Positions 35,781-47,161 of a stretch of DNA of 64,000 bases are shown here, in pieces. The first letter of the stretch is position 1, and each line of letters opens with the position of its first letter. Made by a program: the position numbers and the translations under genes. Source of the DNA: Erodium maritimum (lineage: Eukaryota; Streptophyta; Magnoliopsida; Geraniales; Geraniaceae); assembly GCA_963921825.1 (NCBI GenBank), contig OY997588.1:137237203-137301202 (forward strand), written 5' to 3'. The notes beneath the pieces are model-generated. The model searched no databases, was not told where the DNA came from, and saw only the letters and a program-made list of their open reading frames with translations.

Positions 35781-35788
35781 TATATAAG
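35781..35788 (+). promoter_or_regulatory. TATA box of the beta-tubulin gene
   Basis: 'tatataag' lies about 125 bp upstream of the 5' UTR splice donor and is followed by a C/A-rich start-like stretch near 35810-35825, a suitable distance for transcription start. Confidence 0.75.
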
Positions 35789-35912
35789 CGGCATTTCCGA
35801 AACCCACCACTCCCCACTCAGCCCCTTCGCATCTCACAGGAGCACTCGCAGATCGCCGGCGCTTCTCACCGGACGTCTCGGACCAGAGCTTCTGCGGCCG
35901 GATTCTTCGTCG

Positions 35913-36382
35913 GTAAGTCCTAGGTCCTCAGATCTATGTCCTATTTACTCTTTTCTGGTTGTGATGTGCTAATGTTGGGCTTAGAAATTACTTGTGCAGT
36001 GATCTGGTATTAGTTTTGAGTAGTGGGGGTGTTTGGCTGTTGAACAATTGTATTCTCTGTTTCCTGCAGTTTCTTAGCTGCCAAACGGACTAGATCTTTG
36101 AAATCTCTCCTCTGATTGTTTATTTTGTTTGTCTTAACTCATTGAAGTCCGAGATCTGGTGCTTTGTCTAGTATGAAACTCGATGATTCGTTATTTTTGT
36201 GAAGAATATGTATATTGCTGTAGATTTTGTTCGTATACTGGGAAAATAGTTCCTGATTTGTTTTTTTTGAAGTCCTTGTTCAAGTCTTATTTATGAGTTT
36301 TGTCTGTTTTTCGCAGCTTGAAAGATTTGTTTGATGCTTTGAGCTAGGTCATTCTATCTGCTGATTTGTGTGTTTCTTCCAG
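35913..36382 (+). other. Intron in the 5' UTR of the beta-tubulin gene
   Basis: Donor 'tcg|gtaagt' at 35913 and acceptor 'ttcttccag' ending at 36382, 12 bp before the start codon. The 470-bp interior is T-rich, as in plant leader introns, which often raise expression in tubulin genes. Confidence 0.75.
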
Positions 36383-36394
36383 ATATTTAAAAAG

Positions 36395-38452
36395 ATGAGA
36401 GAAATTCTTCACATTCAAGGAGGACAATGCGGGAACCAGATCGGATCCAAGTTCTGGGAGGTGGTCTGTGATGAGCATGGCATTGACCCCACTGGTCGGT
36501 ACACTGGAACCTCTGATCTTCAGCTGGAGCGTGTCAATGTCTACTACAATGAGGCTTCGTGCGGACGATTTGTTCCTCGTGCCGTGCTCATGGATCTTGA
36601 ACCCGGTACAATGGATAGTGTGAGAACTAGTCCTTATGGCCAGATTTTTAGGCCTGATAACTTTGTCTTTGGGCAATCGGGTGCTGGAAACAACTGGGCC
36701 AAGGGGCACTACACAGAAGGAGCTGAGCTAATTGATTCTGTTCTTGATGTTGTCAGGAAGGAGGCTGAAAATTGTGATTGCTTACAAGGTTTTTTTTTTG
36801 CTTTAATACTTATATGTCAATATAAAGTTTCAATTTCAATACATGTGATGTGGTATTTCAATTTTATAATTTTCAGGTATATCTGAGATATGTTTCTCAT
36901 GTTTGCTTTCTTTCCACAGGTTTTCAGGTTTGCCATTCACTTGGAGGTGGTACTGGTTCGGGAATGGGGACACTGCTGATTTCAAAGATCAGGGAAGAAT
37001 ACCCTGACAGGATGATGCTTACTTTCTCTGTGTTCCCATCACCAAAGGTTTCAGATACAGTGGTTGAGCCATACAATGCCACCCTCTCTGTTCACCAGCT
37101 TGTGGAGAATGCTGATGAGTGCATGGTGCTAGACAATGAGGCCTTGTATGATATCTGTTTCAGAACTCTCAAGCTAACTACTCCCAGCTGTAAGTGTTTT
37201 TTTTTCTCCCATATCACTTATAAACCAGTTGACTTACTTTTTGCTACACCTCTGAAATGTATGTGTATTTCATGAATGTGATGATTAGAAGATTACTTGT
37301 GATACTATTTATGTTTTCCCCTTCTTTATTCACATGCTAGTTAAGTTCGTATATCTTCTGCTTGGTTGAGTAGATTTGGATTTTGTCAAAAACAGAAAAA
37401 GTGTGATTATGATGATATAAATGAAGTATATGAGTTAGTGCTTATGGTGGTGATTCCATTATTAATGTATTGGTGATAGAATCCTGATTAGGGTAGCACC
37501 TTTTCTGGTTTATATGTCGTTTTCTAGTCATGCTGTGAAGTGTACTCCACAACAGCTGACAAGAGAGGTGTCAACTGTTGTCATGATTAATTTGGTGCTC
37601 TGTTGGGGTAGTTACAACTTTCAAGCTGGTTGTTATAAATGCTAAAACTGTGGTGCATCATCCATAGTTAATGCCAAGGGTTGGATCCTATGTCAGTCTC
37701 TTTATGTCCACTACCATTGTTATTTCCATCTGTTTTTACTTTTGTTCTAACTGTATCAATTATTTTTTGTAGTTGGTGATCTGAACCACTTGATCTCTGC
37801 GACCATGAGTGGAGTCACATGCTGCCTAAGGTTCCCTGGTCAGCTGAACTCTGACCTCAGGAAGCTTGCAGTCAACCTGATCCCCTTCCCCCGTCTCCAC
37901 TTCTTCATGGTTGGATTCGCTCCTCTGACTTCACGCGGGTCCCAGCAGTATCGTTCACTGACTGTCCCAGAACTCACCCAGCAGATGTGGGATTCTAAGA
38001 ACATGATGTGTGCCGCTGATCCCCGCCATGGTCGCTACCTCACGGCCTCAGCAATGTTCAGGGGCAAGATGAGCACTAAAGAAGTGGACGAGCAAATGAT
38101 CAATGTGCAGAACAAGAATTCTTCATACTTTGTTGAGTGGATTCCAAACAACGTGAAATCGAGTGTCTGTGACATTCCTCCTAGAGGGTTGTCCATGGCA
38201 TCGACCTTCATTGGGAACTCAACATCTATCCAAGAGATGTTCAGGCGTGTGAGCGAGCAGTTCACAGCCATGTTCAGGAGGAAGGCTTTCTTGCATTGGT
38301 ACACTGGTGAAGGCATGGATGAAATGGAGTTCACTGAAGCTGAGAGTAACATGAATGATCTTGTGTCCGAGTACCAACAGTACCAGGATGCAACTGCTGA
38401 TGAGGAGCTTGAGTACGAGGATGAGGAGGAAGAAGAGATGAATGATATGTAA
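36395..38452 (+). CDS. TUBB: Beta-tubulin, 3 coding exons
   Basis: Exons 36395-36788, 36920-37189 and 37773-38452 encode 447 residues, the normal family length, with GT-AG introns of 131 and 583 bp at the usual plant tubulin positions. The protein starts MREI, the tetrapeptide that marks beta-tubulin mRNAs for autoregulation. It has the '[10 protein letters not shown]' GTP-phosphate loop (about 140-149), '[10 protein letters not shown]' (8-17) and an acidic C-terminal tail '[13 protein letters not shown]', where motors and modifying enzymes act. It pairs with alpha-tubulin to form microtubules in the cytoplasm. The start was chosen at MREI; an in-frame upstream ATG at 36368 lies inside the leader intron. 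No defect is visible. I cannot say which of the several plant paralogues this is. Confidence 0.97.
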
Positions 38453-39313
38453 GAGATTTGAAAGTTATTTACGGACTGGCGATGCATGAGTACTAGTGTT
38501 CTGCTATCTTGGATCTGTTGGTATAATCTCTGGTTTGTCCATTTCCTTTTCATTGTAGTTGATGCTGTTAGGTGGATGGATGGTAAGGATATGTGTTAAA
38601 TAAGTCAAGTAGGGATTGTGGTATTTTGGTCGAACACTTTGTCATTGATTGAGAGAATGTTATTTCGATGTTTGACTGTAATGCGTGGCTATTAACCTCT
38701 TGTAACAACTTAAATGTTTTAATTTGTATTTTTGTTTGATGGAAAAGTTTATAATTCTGTAGGATAAGGTAAGTTGATAGGAGTAAAGGAAATATGAGGA
38801 ATAATGATCGGTACAGCAAGGTGTTTACTTTTTATTAGTTATAGTTTTTCTTATCATTATAGAAAAGTTTGAAATGGTGATTTTACTTTTTTATAAAACA
38901 AATAACTAATAAATAGTCAAGATGAATTAAACTTTCTATTGTTGAGTTTCTTTTTCATTTTTGGACGTATAAAAAGAAATAGAAGAAGATTAAAACTTGC
39001 AGAAAAAACCCGAATATTCTATGTATTTGTTTGCAATAATAAAAAAAAACCTACGACTTTCAAAAATGAATATTTTTGTTATAATTATCTTGAATACATG
39101 TTACAGAATGCCAGTCCTTAGAAAAGGAGTTGAGACTTATATACGGTGATAACAGCAACGTGGGACGAAAGATAGCTTTAATCGCGATCTAAATACACTT
39201 CGGTCGACGGCATGACGGATTGGATGGTAGCGTTTCGTCAATGAATTTAGCTGAATGGTGCTTTGATCACGAATTCTCCCACATTACGATGATTTCAACA
39301 ATGATAATCCTCA
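38453..39313. other. Beta-tubulin 3' UTR and spacer
   Basis: The 3' UTR runs to perhaps 38750. The frame at 38939-39121 has no features and I do not consider it coding. Confidence 0.5.
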
Positions 39314-39321
39314 GCTATCTA

Positions 39322-40125
39322 TAGGGATGGCAATGATACCCAGACCCAACGGGGACCCGACCAGAAAAAATCGGGACAGACCCGGCCCAGTGTACGAACG
39401 GGCCGGGCCGGGTTATTTTGATCGGGCTTTTGACCGGGTCTGGGCTGGGATCGGGTTTGGCACTACCCGTCCCAGACCCGGTCCGATTGTTTGCTAAATA
39501 AAAATAATCTAAATTTATTTGTTAATTTTTACGTTTCTACCCTATATCTATGTTTCTACTCTTTGATTATGATGAAGATGATAAAGTATATTAAAAATAT
39601 TTTAGTGACAGACAAGCTAATTTATTGTTAAAATTATTTTTATATCTTGATATTTCTTGTTTTGATTCAAGAAAATACCATGGTCGATGTTGATTTGAAT
39701 ACTTGAACTTCGATGATTGAAAATAAGAAAGAGAGGAGACTTGATTGATTATGTGTGGATAATTAGATTTGATTTTTGTTTATTAGTCATCAGAACAAAA
39801 AAAATTGGAAGTGATTAGTTTTGGTTTGATGTTACTTGTTTTACTTGTCCGAGATGATGAGATTGTATGTTTCATATAATTATACGAAACTTTTACACAT
39901 CATATATACATGATTCGTCAATATAAATTGAGTACTGAAATAAAACTATGGTGTCCTGGAAGGAAAAAAATACAACTCTTATATTGGGCGGGTAGGGTAA
40001 TACCCGGCCCGATCGGGCCACAAACGGGCCGGGCAACAAATAGGCCACTATCGAGTCCCGGGCCCACATGTAAGAAAATCGGACCGGTTACAGGTATCAC
40101 AAAATCCGACTCATTGTCATCCCTA
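39322..40125. mobile_element. hAT-type element with perfect 8-bp target-site duplication
   Basis: It begins 'tagggatggcaatg' and ends 'cattgtcatcccta', an inverted terminal pair. The flanks are 'gctatcta' on both sides (39314-39321 and 40126-40133), an exact 8-bp duplication, as made by hAT transposases. The ends are GC-rich ('gggccgggccggg', 'cccggcccgatcgggcc') and the centre is AT-rich. I found no transposase remnant, so it is non-autonomous. Confidence 0.88.
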
Positions 40126-40520
40126 GCTATCTACCATGTGGTTTATTCGTCAATAGAAAAGTGTCACCAGATGCTAATAACTCCGTCTAGTCTCCAATGA
40201 CTCTTCCAATCCTTGTAAAACTAATACTACCATTCTCATTTTCATTACTCATTCTTTAGATATCTATTTAGCTCCACAACAAAAAAACTACTGTTTTCTT
40301 CCCAATACACATACAAATGTCAAAGGATGATTCGAATAAAGACTTCAATGGATTCTATGGTTGTGCAAATAAAACAAGACCTTACATGCAAGGGGTAACA
40401 AAATGTGAAAGGTAAATCAAGTAGTCGTCTCCAGTATTGTCGTGTTTCCATTGTCAGAGGACATGAAACAAGATAAGAATGTCTCATGGCTAACTAGTTT
40501 ATAAAATAACTGGTGTATCA

Positions 40521-42648
40521 GAGCATCAATGGGGGCTTGATGGCGAGGTCGGGGCGGGAGCAAAAGGGAAAAGGGGTTCAGCCTCGGGGTTCGGTCGGTG
40601 TGGGGAGAGGGGCGTGCGGGGCTTTAGGGGTGCGGGGCTGGTCAGACAGGCTCCGGGTTCGGGGGGCCGAGGCGTAGGGCCAAAATCAGCCCCGCAGCCT
40701 CGCGCCTCTCTCCCTCTCTGGTGGCCAATGGTGGCTTGCCACGTGTTCTAGCCGGAAAAAAATGACCGTTGCTGGTAGCAACGGTATGAAACGGCTAATT
40801 TTTCTTGTTCTTTTTTTACTTAAATACAATAAACAAATAATTTCCCCCACTATAAATACCCCTCACCCATTTCATCAAATCCACAGCACCATTCCTCAAA
40901 TTTCTCTCTTCATTTCGTCTCCAATTCTCTGCATTTCATCTCCAATTGTCGCCAAAAAAATGTCCGACGACGAACGTCAAATGAGGGAGGAGCTGGAAGC
41001 CGAACGCCGCGAGGTCGAAGCCGAACTTCGTGCTTGGGAGCGAGGACTCCGGCGTAGAACCGAGAGAATGATATAGAGAGCAATGCCACAATTCGAGAGA
41101 TTGAGGCAAAGGATCGAAAAAGGAGAAGGTTCTCAGACAGAGATTAACAGAAGGCGGCCACGACGACCTGATGAGGGATTATTTTTTTGAGAGCCCGATC
41201 TATGGCCCCGAATTGTTTAGGCGACGTTTTCGTATGTCCAGACCATTATTTTTACGGGTTATGGAAGCGGTTGCGGCTCACGACAGATACTTTGTTCAGA
41301 GCCGTGACGCTGCGGGACGGTTGGGGTTATCAACGCACCAGAAATGCACCGCCGCGATACGAATACTAGCGTATGGGTGCTCCGTCGATTCATTGGACGA
41401 CACACTACATATGGGGTAAGTAATATACTCAAATGTGTTAGACGTTTCTGTAAAGTCGTTATTGAGGTTTTCTTGGCGGAATACATGTGGAAGCAGAATG
41501 AGGCGGACATGGCGCGATTACTTGAGTCGGGCAATAGCCGAGGGTTCCCCGGTATGATTGGCAGTCTTGACTGCATGCATTGAGAGTGGGAGAATTGCCT
41601 AGTCGCATTGCAAGGATCACACGAACGTGGATATCACGAGAATCCAACAATTATGCTGAAAGCGGCTGCGTCTCGTGATACGTGGATTTAGCATGCGTTT
41701 TTCAGTATGGGTGGCACGAACAACGACATTAACGTCCTCAACGCCGGGCATTTATTCGACGACGCTTTCCGTGGTCGTGACATGACCGTGGATTACGAGC
41801 TCAACGGGCATCGCTACAACAAGCCGTATTATTTAGTTGACGGTATTTACCCTCAATGGGGTCGGTTCGTCAAGTCGATTCGCCATCCCTATACCCGCAA
41901 ACCGAAGTTGTTTGCCAAATCCCAAGAAAGTGCCCGTAAAGATATTGAACGGGCCTTTGGAGTCCTCCAAGCACGGTGGCACATAATGTCAAGGCCCGGT
42001 CGGATCTGGGATAAATCGACTTTGGATGACATGATGCATTATTATATCATTCTACATAATATGATCGTGGAGGACAAACGCGAACGATATGAAGCAGGGG
42101 ATAACAATTTGTTTTTCGAGGCCCCTCCGAAATTACCTCAGGGTTTGGCACCACCTCAAGGATGGAATCGATCAAGGCCCTTGTCGTACCACCAAGAACT
42201 CCAAGCGCGAATTAGTATCATCAATGATGAACTCATCGGCAACTTCAAGAAGACCTTATGGAGCACATATGGAATCGGTCGGGAGAGACTTACAGCTCCG
42301 ACGATTCGGACGACTGATAATTCTTTGGTTTAATGTTATGTATTTGTTTTAGTTATGTATTTTTTAAGTTATGTACTTTTTTTTAAATTTTTCATTTTAT
42401 TAATGAAATTTTATTTCTATCTATGAAATTTATTGCTATTTTATTTAGTAGTTGTTGATTTAAAAATAATGTTAACAGATTCAGTTAAAAACTTAATTAA
42501 TTACACGGTCAGCATTTCTAAAAACTTTGCCCCCATACTTACCCCTATAATGTGAAGCACACTTTGTTTTAGGGTGTAGGGGTTGAACCCTGTCCAGTCA
42601 GCAGATGGTTCATTCTTAGGGTTGCAGCCCCCCTTGATGTACATGCTC
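40521..42648 (+). mobile_element. PIF/Harbinger DNA transposon carrying only a broken transposase
   Basis: The left end is 'gagcatcaatgggggctt' and the right end is 'cccccttgatgtacatgctc'. They are imperfect inverted repeats, with an extra 'gtac' on the right. The flanks are tca (40518-40520) and taa (42649-42651), so the 3-bp duplication has one change. The length is 2128 bp. The outermost 'gagcat' matches the ORF1-only element at 32359. The coding content is a DDE transposase only. Confidence 0.82.
40960..42333 (+). pseudogene. PIF/Harbinger DDE transposase (HARBI1-like), broken
   Basis: It starts MSDDERQMREELEAERREVE with a charged helical N-terminus that stops after about 38 codons. The fold resumes at 41171 ('RDYFFESPIYGPELFRRRFR', 'KCTAAIRILAYGCSVDSLDD'). 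Next come 'GMIGSLDCMH' (first catalytic Asp), then 'GGTNNDINVL' (second Asp, 41707), 'YYLVDGIYPQW', and 'KDIERAFGVLQARWHI' (Glu), ending 'LHNMIVEDKRERYE' and beyond (41707-42333 is one 208-codon frame). The three catalytic acids remain visible. Frame changes lie near 41419-41480, and two apparent Trp-to-stop changes lie at about 41581 (TGA) and 41688 (TAG). Confidence 0.88.
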
Positions 42649-42651
42649 TAA

Positions 42652-43655
42652 CGACTTATATTTAGGTGTAGGTTCATGACAAGGAGCACCATTTTTCTTC
42701 ACATCACGCATACGCTTATAGAGCGTGAACCATACATCATGTAATGACCAGAAGATCACCGGAAGCTTGACTTTTATTCATACAAGAAAGCACCGCGACA
42801 ATCCATTTTATAATGTGATGGATACATTGATGGTCTGGATAAAGTTGTATGAATGAGTGAAACAACCTTGCTCCAGTGTATAAATGGACTTTGTAGAAGC
42901 ATCATCAAAATTTTATGTGAGGAACACAGGGGAGGATTTAGGGGGTTTAGGGTATACCAAGACATACTTTGTCCCGAAAAAGTTATATATAATTGTAAAG
43001 CTTTTAGATATCTTCGATTTGATATTTTACGGGCTTAAATCGAAGTTCGTATGAATAAATTATGGTTATTTGAAGATCTGCTGCGTATATAACCTCATTT
43101 AACTTGAAAATGCTCTTTTTACACTCCAAATGTCTATTAAACTTTCCAAAAATCTTATTCACGTTTTTTTTTCTAGGTTGTATTTGAAAGAGTAAGATGT
43201 AAGAGATAACAGTTCAGTAATATGCATTTATAAGTAGTTTTGACTTTTTTTTAAAACAAATCATGTCTCATATTATATCATTTACGTTCTCATATACGCT
43301 GTATGACTGATAATATGTTTTCCTAGAGTGCTCTGCCCATAGCGGACCAAACAACGTATGATTGACCGTTTGACTTGCACGACCTGGGTTCATGTATTTT
43401 ATTTTGTAGCTGAAATTCTTTCATAAAAATTGTACATATCTGAATTCCATTCGATTTTATATCCTACAGGCCCAAATCAGAGTTTGTATGAGAAAGTTAT
43501 GTCATTTGGAAAACCGATATATAAAACTCTAACACTTCATAAACCAATTTTTATTTTTTTTACATTTAATTATTATCGGTGGCATACCATAATTTAACTT
43601 TCTGAATCCCCCTCTAGAGGAAGATCTACCTGATAAAACAAAGATGATTTTCATG
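42652..43655. repeat. Diverged direct repeats, no gene
   Basis: A stretch of about 60-100 bp near 43012 ('ttcgatttgatattttacgg', then 'aaatcgaagttcgtatga') recurs near 43450 as 'ttcgattttatatcctacag' and 'aaatcagagtttgtatga', offset about 438 bp. The outer parts ('ggaggatttagggggttt' at about 42931 and 'tgaatccccctct' at about 43602) look like inverted ends of an old element. No coding sequence was found. Confidence 0.4.
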
Positions 43656-43659
43656 GATT

Positions 43660-44060
43660 GCTGCAAGTAAACGAGGATATGGGTGGCTCAACATGTTAGG
43701 AAGCATAAGTTGTATGTATTGAGAATTGAAAAATTGTTCGGTAGCTTGGTATGGAAAACACATGTATGATGATCACGGGGCCTTGACACTGATGCTCAAA
43801 GAAATTGCATCGTGAGGCACATGGGTATGACATGCTTATTTTGGTGTGGTTAGCTTCATCAACGACCTTAACATTCGATACTAGTCGTCATTATTTAGAT
43901 ACGTGTTGTCAGGCAAGCAACCTTCGGGACAATCTACAATAAATAATACGTAATATTATCATGGTTATTATTTGGTGGATGGTATTTTCCAGTTAAGAGA
44001 TGCATTTATGAAAATTATGTGACGGATGGTATGTTGAAGTTGAGGGCTATCAATCTTTCA
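43660..44060 (+). pseudogene. PIF/Harbinger transposase fragment
   Basis: Reading + frames around 43780-43990 gives 'TLMLKEIAS', 'HAYFGVVSFINDLNI' and 'YYHGYYLVDGIF', matching the 'TIMLKAAASRD', 'NNDINVL' and 'YYLVDGIYP' segments of the transposase at 41640-41850. It is heavily decayed with many stops. Confidence 0.65.
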
Positions 44061-44199
44061 AAACCATGCAATAGTTCTTAAGAATATGAGAACGGTGAAA
44101 TATCAAATTGAGCCTTCATTAATATTCAAATTCTCAAATTAAATGTTTCATTGATATCATTATTTAACTTTGATGATGATAGCATGAGAGCGATGCTCA

Positions 44200-45290
44200 C
44201 ACATGCGCAGCCCCCCTAAGGTTTTGCGATGCAAGACGGCGGCGTGGGGAAGCTTCACCACCACCGTCGTTCACGCGAGAGATGGAGAGAGTGGCAGGGA
44301 GAGGGCGGCCAGTCGTGCGTTCCCCAGCATCCCATCTGCTCGACTTCATCCACTACCTTCTTCGCGGAGTTCGGACGTGGAGATTCTCGTCGGAACGCTC
44401 GGAGGAGGGATCGGGAGTCTCGTCTCCGGTGTTCGTTCCATGGAGGCCGGCGACACCTTGCAGTCCTGCGACTGTCGGCTCCTCACCGCAACGGGACGCT
44501 CCGGCAGGATTTGGGGAAATAGAGGCGAGGGGAATGGATGGACCTACGTCGGCCAGGAGAGCGGCGTCGGGAATCTCACCGACAGATACGGCTGGTGGAG
44601 CAGCATGACCGCCAGCCTGGTCACCGGCGCCGTGTTCGGGGCTGAGATGGGGAAGCGGCGGTGGGTGGAGCTGGTGAGGATGCTGATGGAAGGATTAGGG
44701 CATGGGGGCGTCATTGGGCCTTAGGGAGCTGCGGGACGGGCCTGGGCCAGAGGGGAGTTTGGACAGGATGCAGCCTGGGTTTGAGGAGTTGAGCAATGGG
44801 CGATGGATCCTCAGGGGTGTGGATAGGATCGGGTCAAGACCCCTATGTTTGGGACAGATCGGATCAGGGGAGTGGAGCATCTACTGACTCGGAGGAGCGA
44901 CATATACAGCAGCGGCGGGGGGCTTCGAGCACCCATGCCTCGCGGAATGATTCCATGGGGGTTCAGGGAGGGGTCGGTCGGCTGTACCGCCTCCTTGGAC
45001 GTATGGTGGCAACGGTTCCACCAACAGTCGGCAAGGTTCTCCCCTACCAGTTCGGGGTCAGCACTCCCGCGTTTAGGAGCCCTACCAGTATCAGTCAAGG
45101 GAGGACGACGCACGTTGACTTCCCGGGGGAGCTATCGGTCCACCACTACAAAATATACACTTGGTCTGCTCGATCAGTGCCTTTTGGTTGGAGCATGCTG
45201 TATCGGTGTCTTCGGATGCCACCGAAGTCCCCCACCCCCACCCCCCCGACCGCCCTTATACCCAGAGTAACATTTACTTTTCGGTTCTTG
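44200..45290 (+). repeat. GC-rich retroposon-like repeat related to 55687-56963
   Basis: The part 45040-45215 matches the - strand of about 55865-56035: 'aggagccctaccagtatcag', then 'agggaggacgacgcac', 'ccgggggag', 'ggtccacca' and 'gcatgctgtatcggtgt'. The 5' region ('aaggttttgcg', then 'ggcggcg') also resembles that element's 5' part. No poly(A) or target-site duplication was found, so it may lack its 3' end. Frames in all registers (for example 44203-44724) reflect GC content. Confidence 0.6.
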
Positions 45291-45790
45291 TTTTCCAATA
45301 TTATAGTTTCTTGATTTATGGTGAGAATAGTTTTACGATCACCTGAATGTTTTAATTAATAATATTTCCACTCCTTCTCAAATTTTTTTTTAACTTTGAT
45401 GATTTTCCTAACTAACTATCCTTATTTATTGTCCAATAATTTCATTGTTAACCTTTATTTTCCAGAAAATATTTCTTTAATTGAAGTCTTTTTCATTTCC
45501 TTAATATCATCTCCTTAATTTCATAATTTATTAATTCCTGCAATCGATTATGGTTGGAAGCTCTAACCGTCGGATATGGAGGTTGTTATATTTACAGAAC
45601 CAATCATATAACTGCTAATTAATTATCCCGCAAGATGTTTGCCATCTCAACTAATGCACCTATCTTTTTCAAAAAGAAAAGAAAAAAGTAATGCACTTAA
45701 TAATTTATGATTAATGATTGGTGCGCATGATTTGTGATGTAGAAACCAATCTAATTATTCGACACTACTTTTGTAATCAATCGTCTCATG
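45291..45790. other. AT-rich spacer, nothing recognised
   Basis: No frame, repeat or motif that I can support. Confidence 0.5.
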
Positions 45791-46019
45791 GTCCACACTA
45801 GGGATGGCAAAACGCCTCATTCCCCACGGAGATCCCCGTCCCCGCTCCGCACGGGACGGATTTGGGACGGAGATTTTTTAAACGGGACAGGATACAGGGA
45901 ATTAAATGGGGATTTTGACGGGGACGGGGTGGGGACGGGGCAAGCAGTCCCCATCCCACGGGAAACCACGCCCCGCCCGCACTATTAGTTTTAAAATAAA
46001 TTTTTAATAATATACACAT

Positions 46020-46166
46020 GTGTACTCCACATTAGTGGTTTCTGAATCATCGTTTAGTTCGGGTGGTAATTTGATCACTCCACATCGTAGTAGACTCCAT
46101 CCAAATACTATAGAGGCACTTATGTGTACTCAAAGTTGGTTGTGGAACGAAATACAAAGTAAGTCA
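46020..46166 (+). pseudogene. hAT transposase C-terminal (dimerisation) remnant
   Basis: It reads 'VSESSFSSGGNLITPHRSRL', then 'HPNTIEALMCTQSWLW'. This is the conserved end of plant hAT transposases, where a serine-rich 'SAFS.GGR..D..RS.L' segment leads to 'TVEALICTQDWL'. The rest of the transposase is gone. It supports the hAT call made from the 8-bp duplication. Confidence 0.8.
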
Positions 46167-46251
46167 TATGTTCCATGCAATCTACTTCTTTTAAATTGTT
46201 ATCAAACTAATGTTACTTATTTGTTTGTTTTGCTTTATAATGTGTTTGTTT

Positions 46252-46348
46252 AGAGATAAGTTTGGAAAAGATGAATGCATTTGCTCAAGTAGTAGACTAT
46301 GTTAGAGATAAGTTTGGAAAAGATGAATGCATTTACTCAAGTAGTAGA
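46252..46348. repeat. Tandem duplication of ~45 bp, period 52
   Basis: 'agagataagtttggaaaaga' begins at 46252 and again at 46304. The copies differ at one base over 45 (ttgctc / ttactc). Confidence 0.92.
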
Positions 46349-46530
46349 ATGGAACGGGAAATAAAATCCCCGTTCCCCGCCCCATCCCCGCGGGGACCCC
46401 GCGGGACGGGGTCAACGCGGGGTCAACGCGGGGATGGGGCGGGGATGGGGAGAGGAGCGGGAACGCGGGACGGGGACGGGGACTGGGGTCCCCGCCCCAT
46501 ACCCGCCCCATTGCCATCCCTAGTCCACAC

Positions 46531-47160
46531 TACCAATACACCAACTCTTTGTTTTTTCTTTATCTGTAAAATAATTTAAATTTAATTTTTTAAAAAGGTA
46601 TATGAGGAGTCCGATGATCCGGTTACATATCACAAAAATTTAAATAAAGACGTTGCTAGCTCTGTAAGACAGAACCTAAAAGTATTTCAAGTTTAAAAAT
46701 TCAACGACAAAAACAGACTCATTAAGAGGAGGACCAAAGTGTAATACACAAATATTTCAACCATTAAGCACAAAACAAATAAACATATAAGAAGGTCTAG
46801 AACCCAAATTTTACAATCATGAAGGTCATAGAGAAGAGGGTCAACTACCTAGATTTTTCAATCATGAAGACCAATAAAGACAGTCAGCCACCTCTTAGAA
46901 CCCATAACCTTACCCGCACTTGAAGAGAACAATGAATCTCTTCCGAGCCACAACCTAAAACTCGAAAAAACCGCTCGCCGGAAACCCAAAACTTAGTAAA
47001 ACTACATAGAGAGGACTCACTACCAAGACAACGCTAAGATGAAAACGCTAAACACTGCTCGAACCTCACAACCAGATCCTAACTGAGGCCAACACCACCA
47101 GTCAACCCAAAGAGGGGAGTCGAAACTAAGAAACCCTAAAATCGATGTCAGAGAGATAAA
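46531..47160 (-). other. Possible degenerate LINE-like 5' region, - strand
   Basis: Composition and phrases on the - strand ('tttagggtttctta', 'gagttttaggttgtggctc') look like the leaders of the LINE-derived retroposons in this window, but I could not align it to one or find its ends. It lies directly upstream of the truncated phytocyanin. Confidence 0.3.
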
Positions 47161-47161
47161 G

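Larger units (their letters stand above)
45799..46522 (+). mobile_element. hAT-type deletion derivative with perfect 8-bp target-site duplication
   Basis: It begins 'tagggatggcaaaacg' and ends 'ccattgccatcccta', flanked by 'gtccacac' on both sides (45791-45798 and 46523-46530). It has the same termini as the element at 39322, so the two are related. The ends are rich in 'ccccgtccccg' on the left and 'ggggacgggg' on the right, so each end could also fold on the other. It retains a short piece of transposase (next entry). Confidence 0.92.

Noticed and set aside
44203-44724. 173-codon open frame in the GC-rich repeat
   Set aside because: Overlapping frames are equally open, no domain is visible, and GC content explains the lack of stops.
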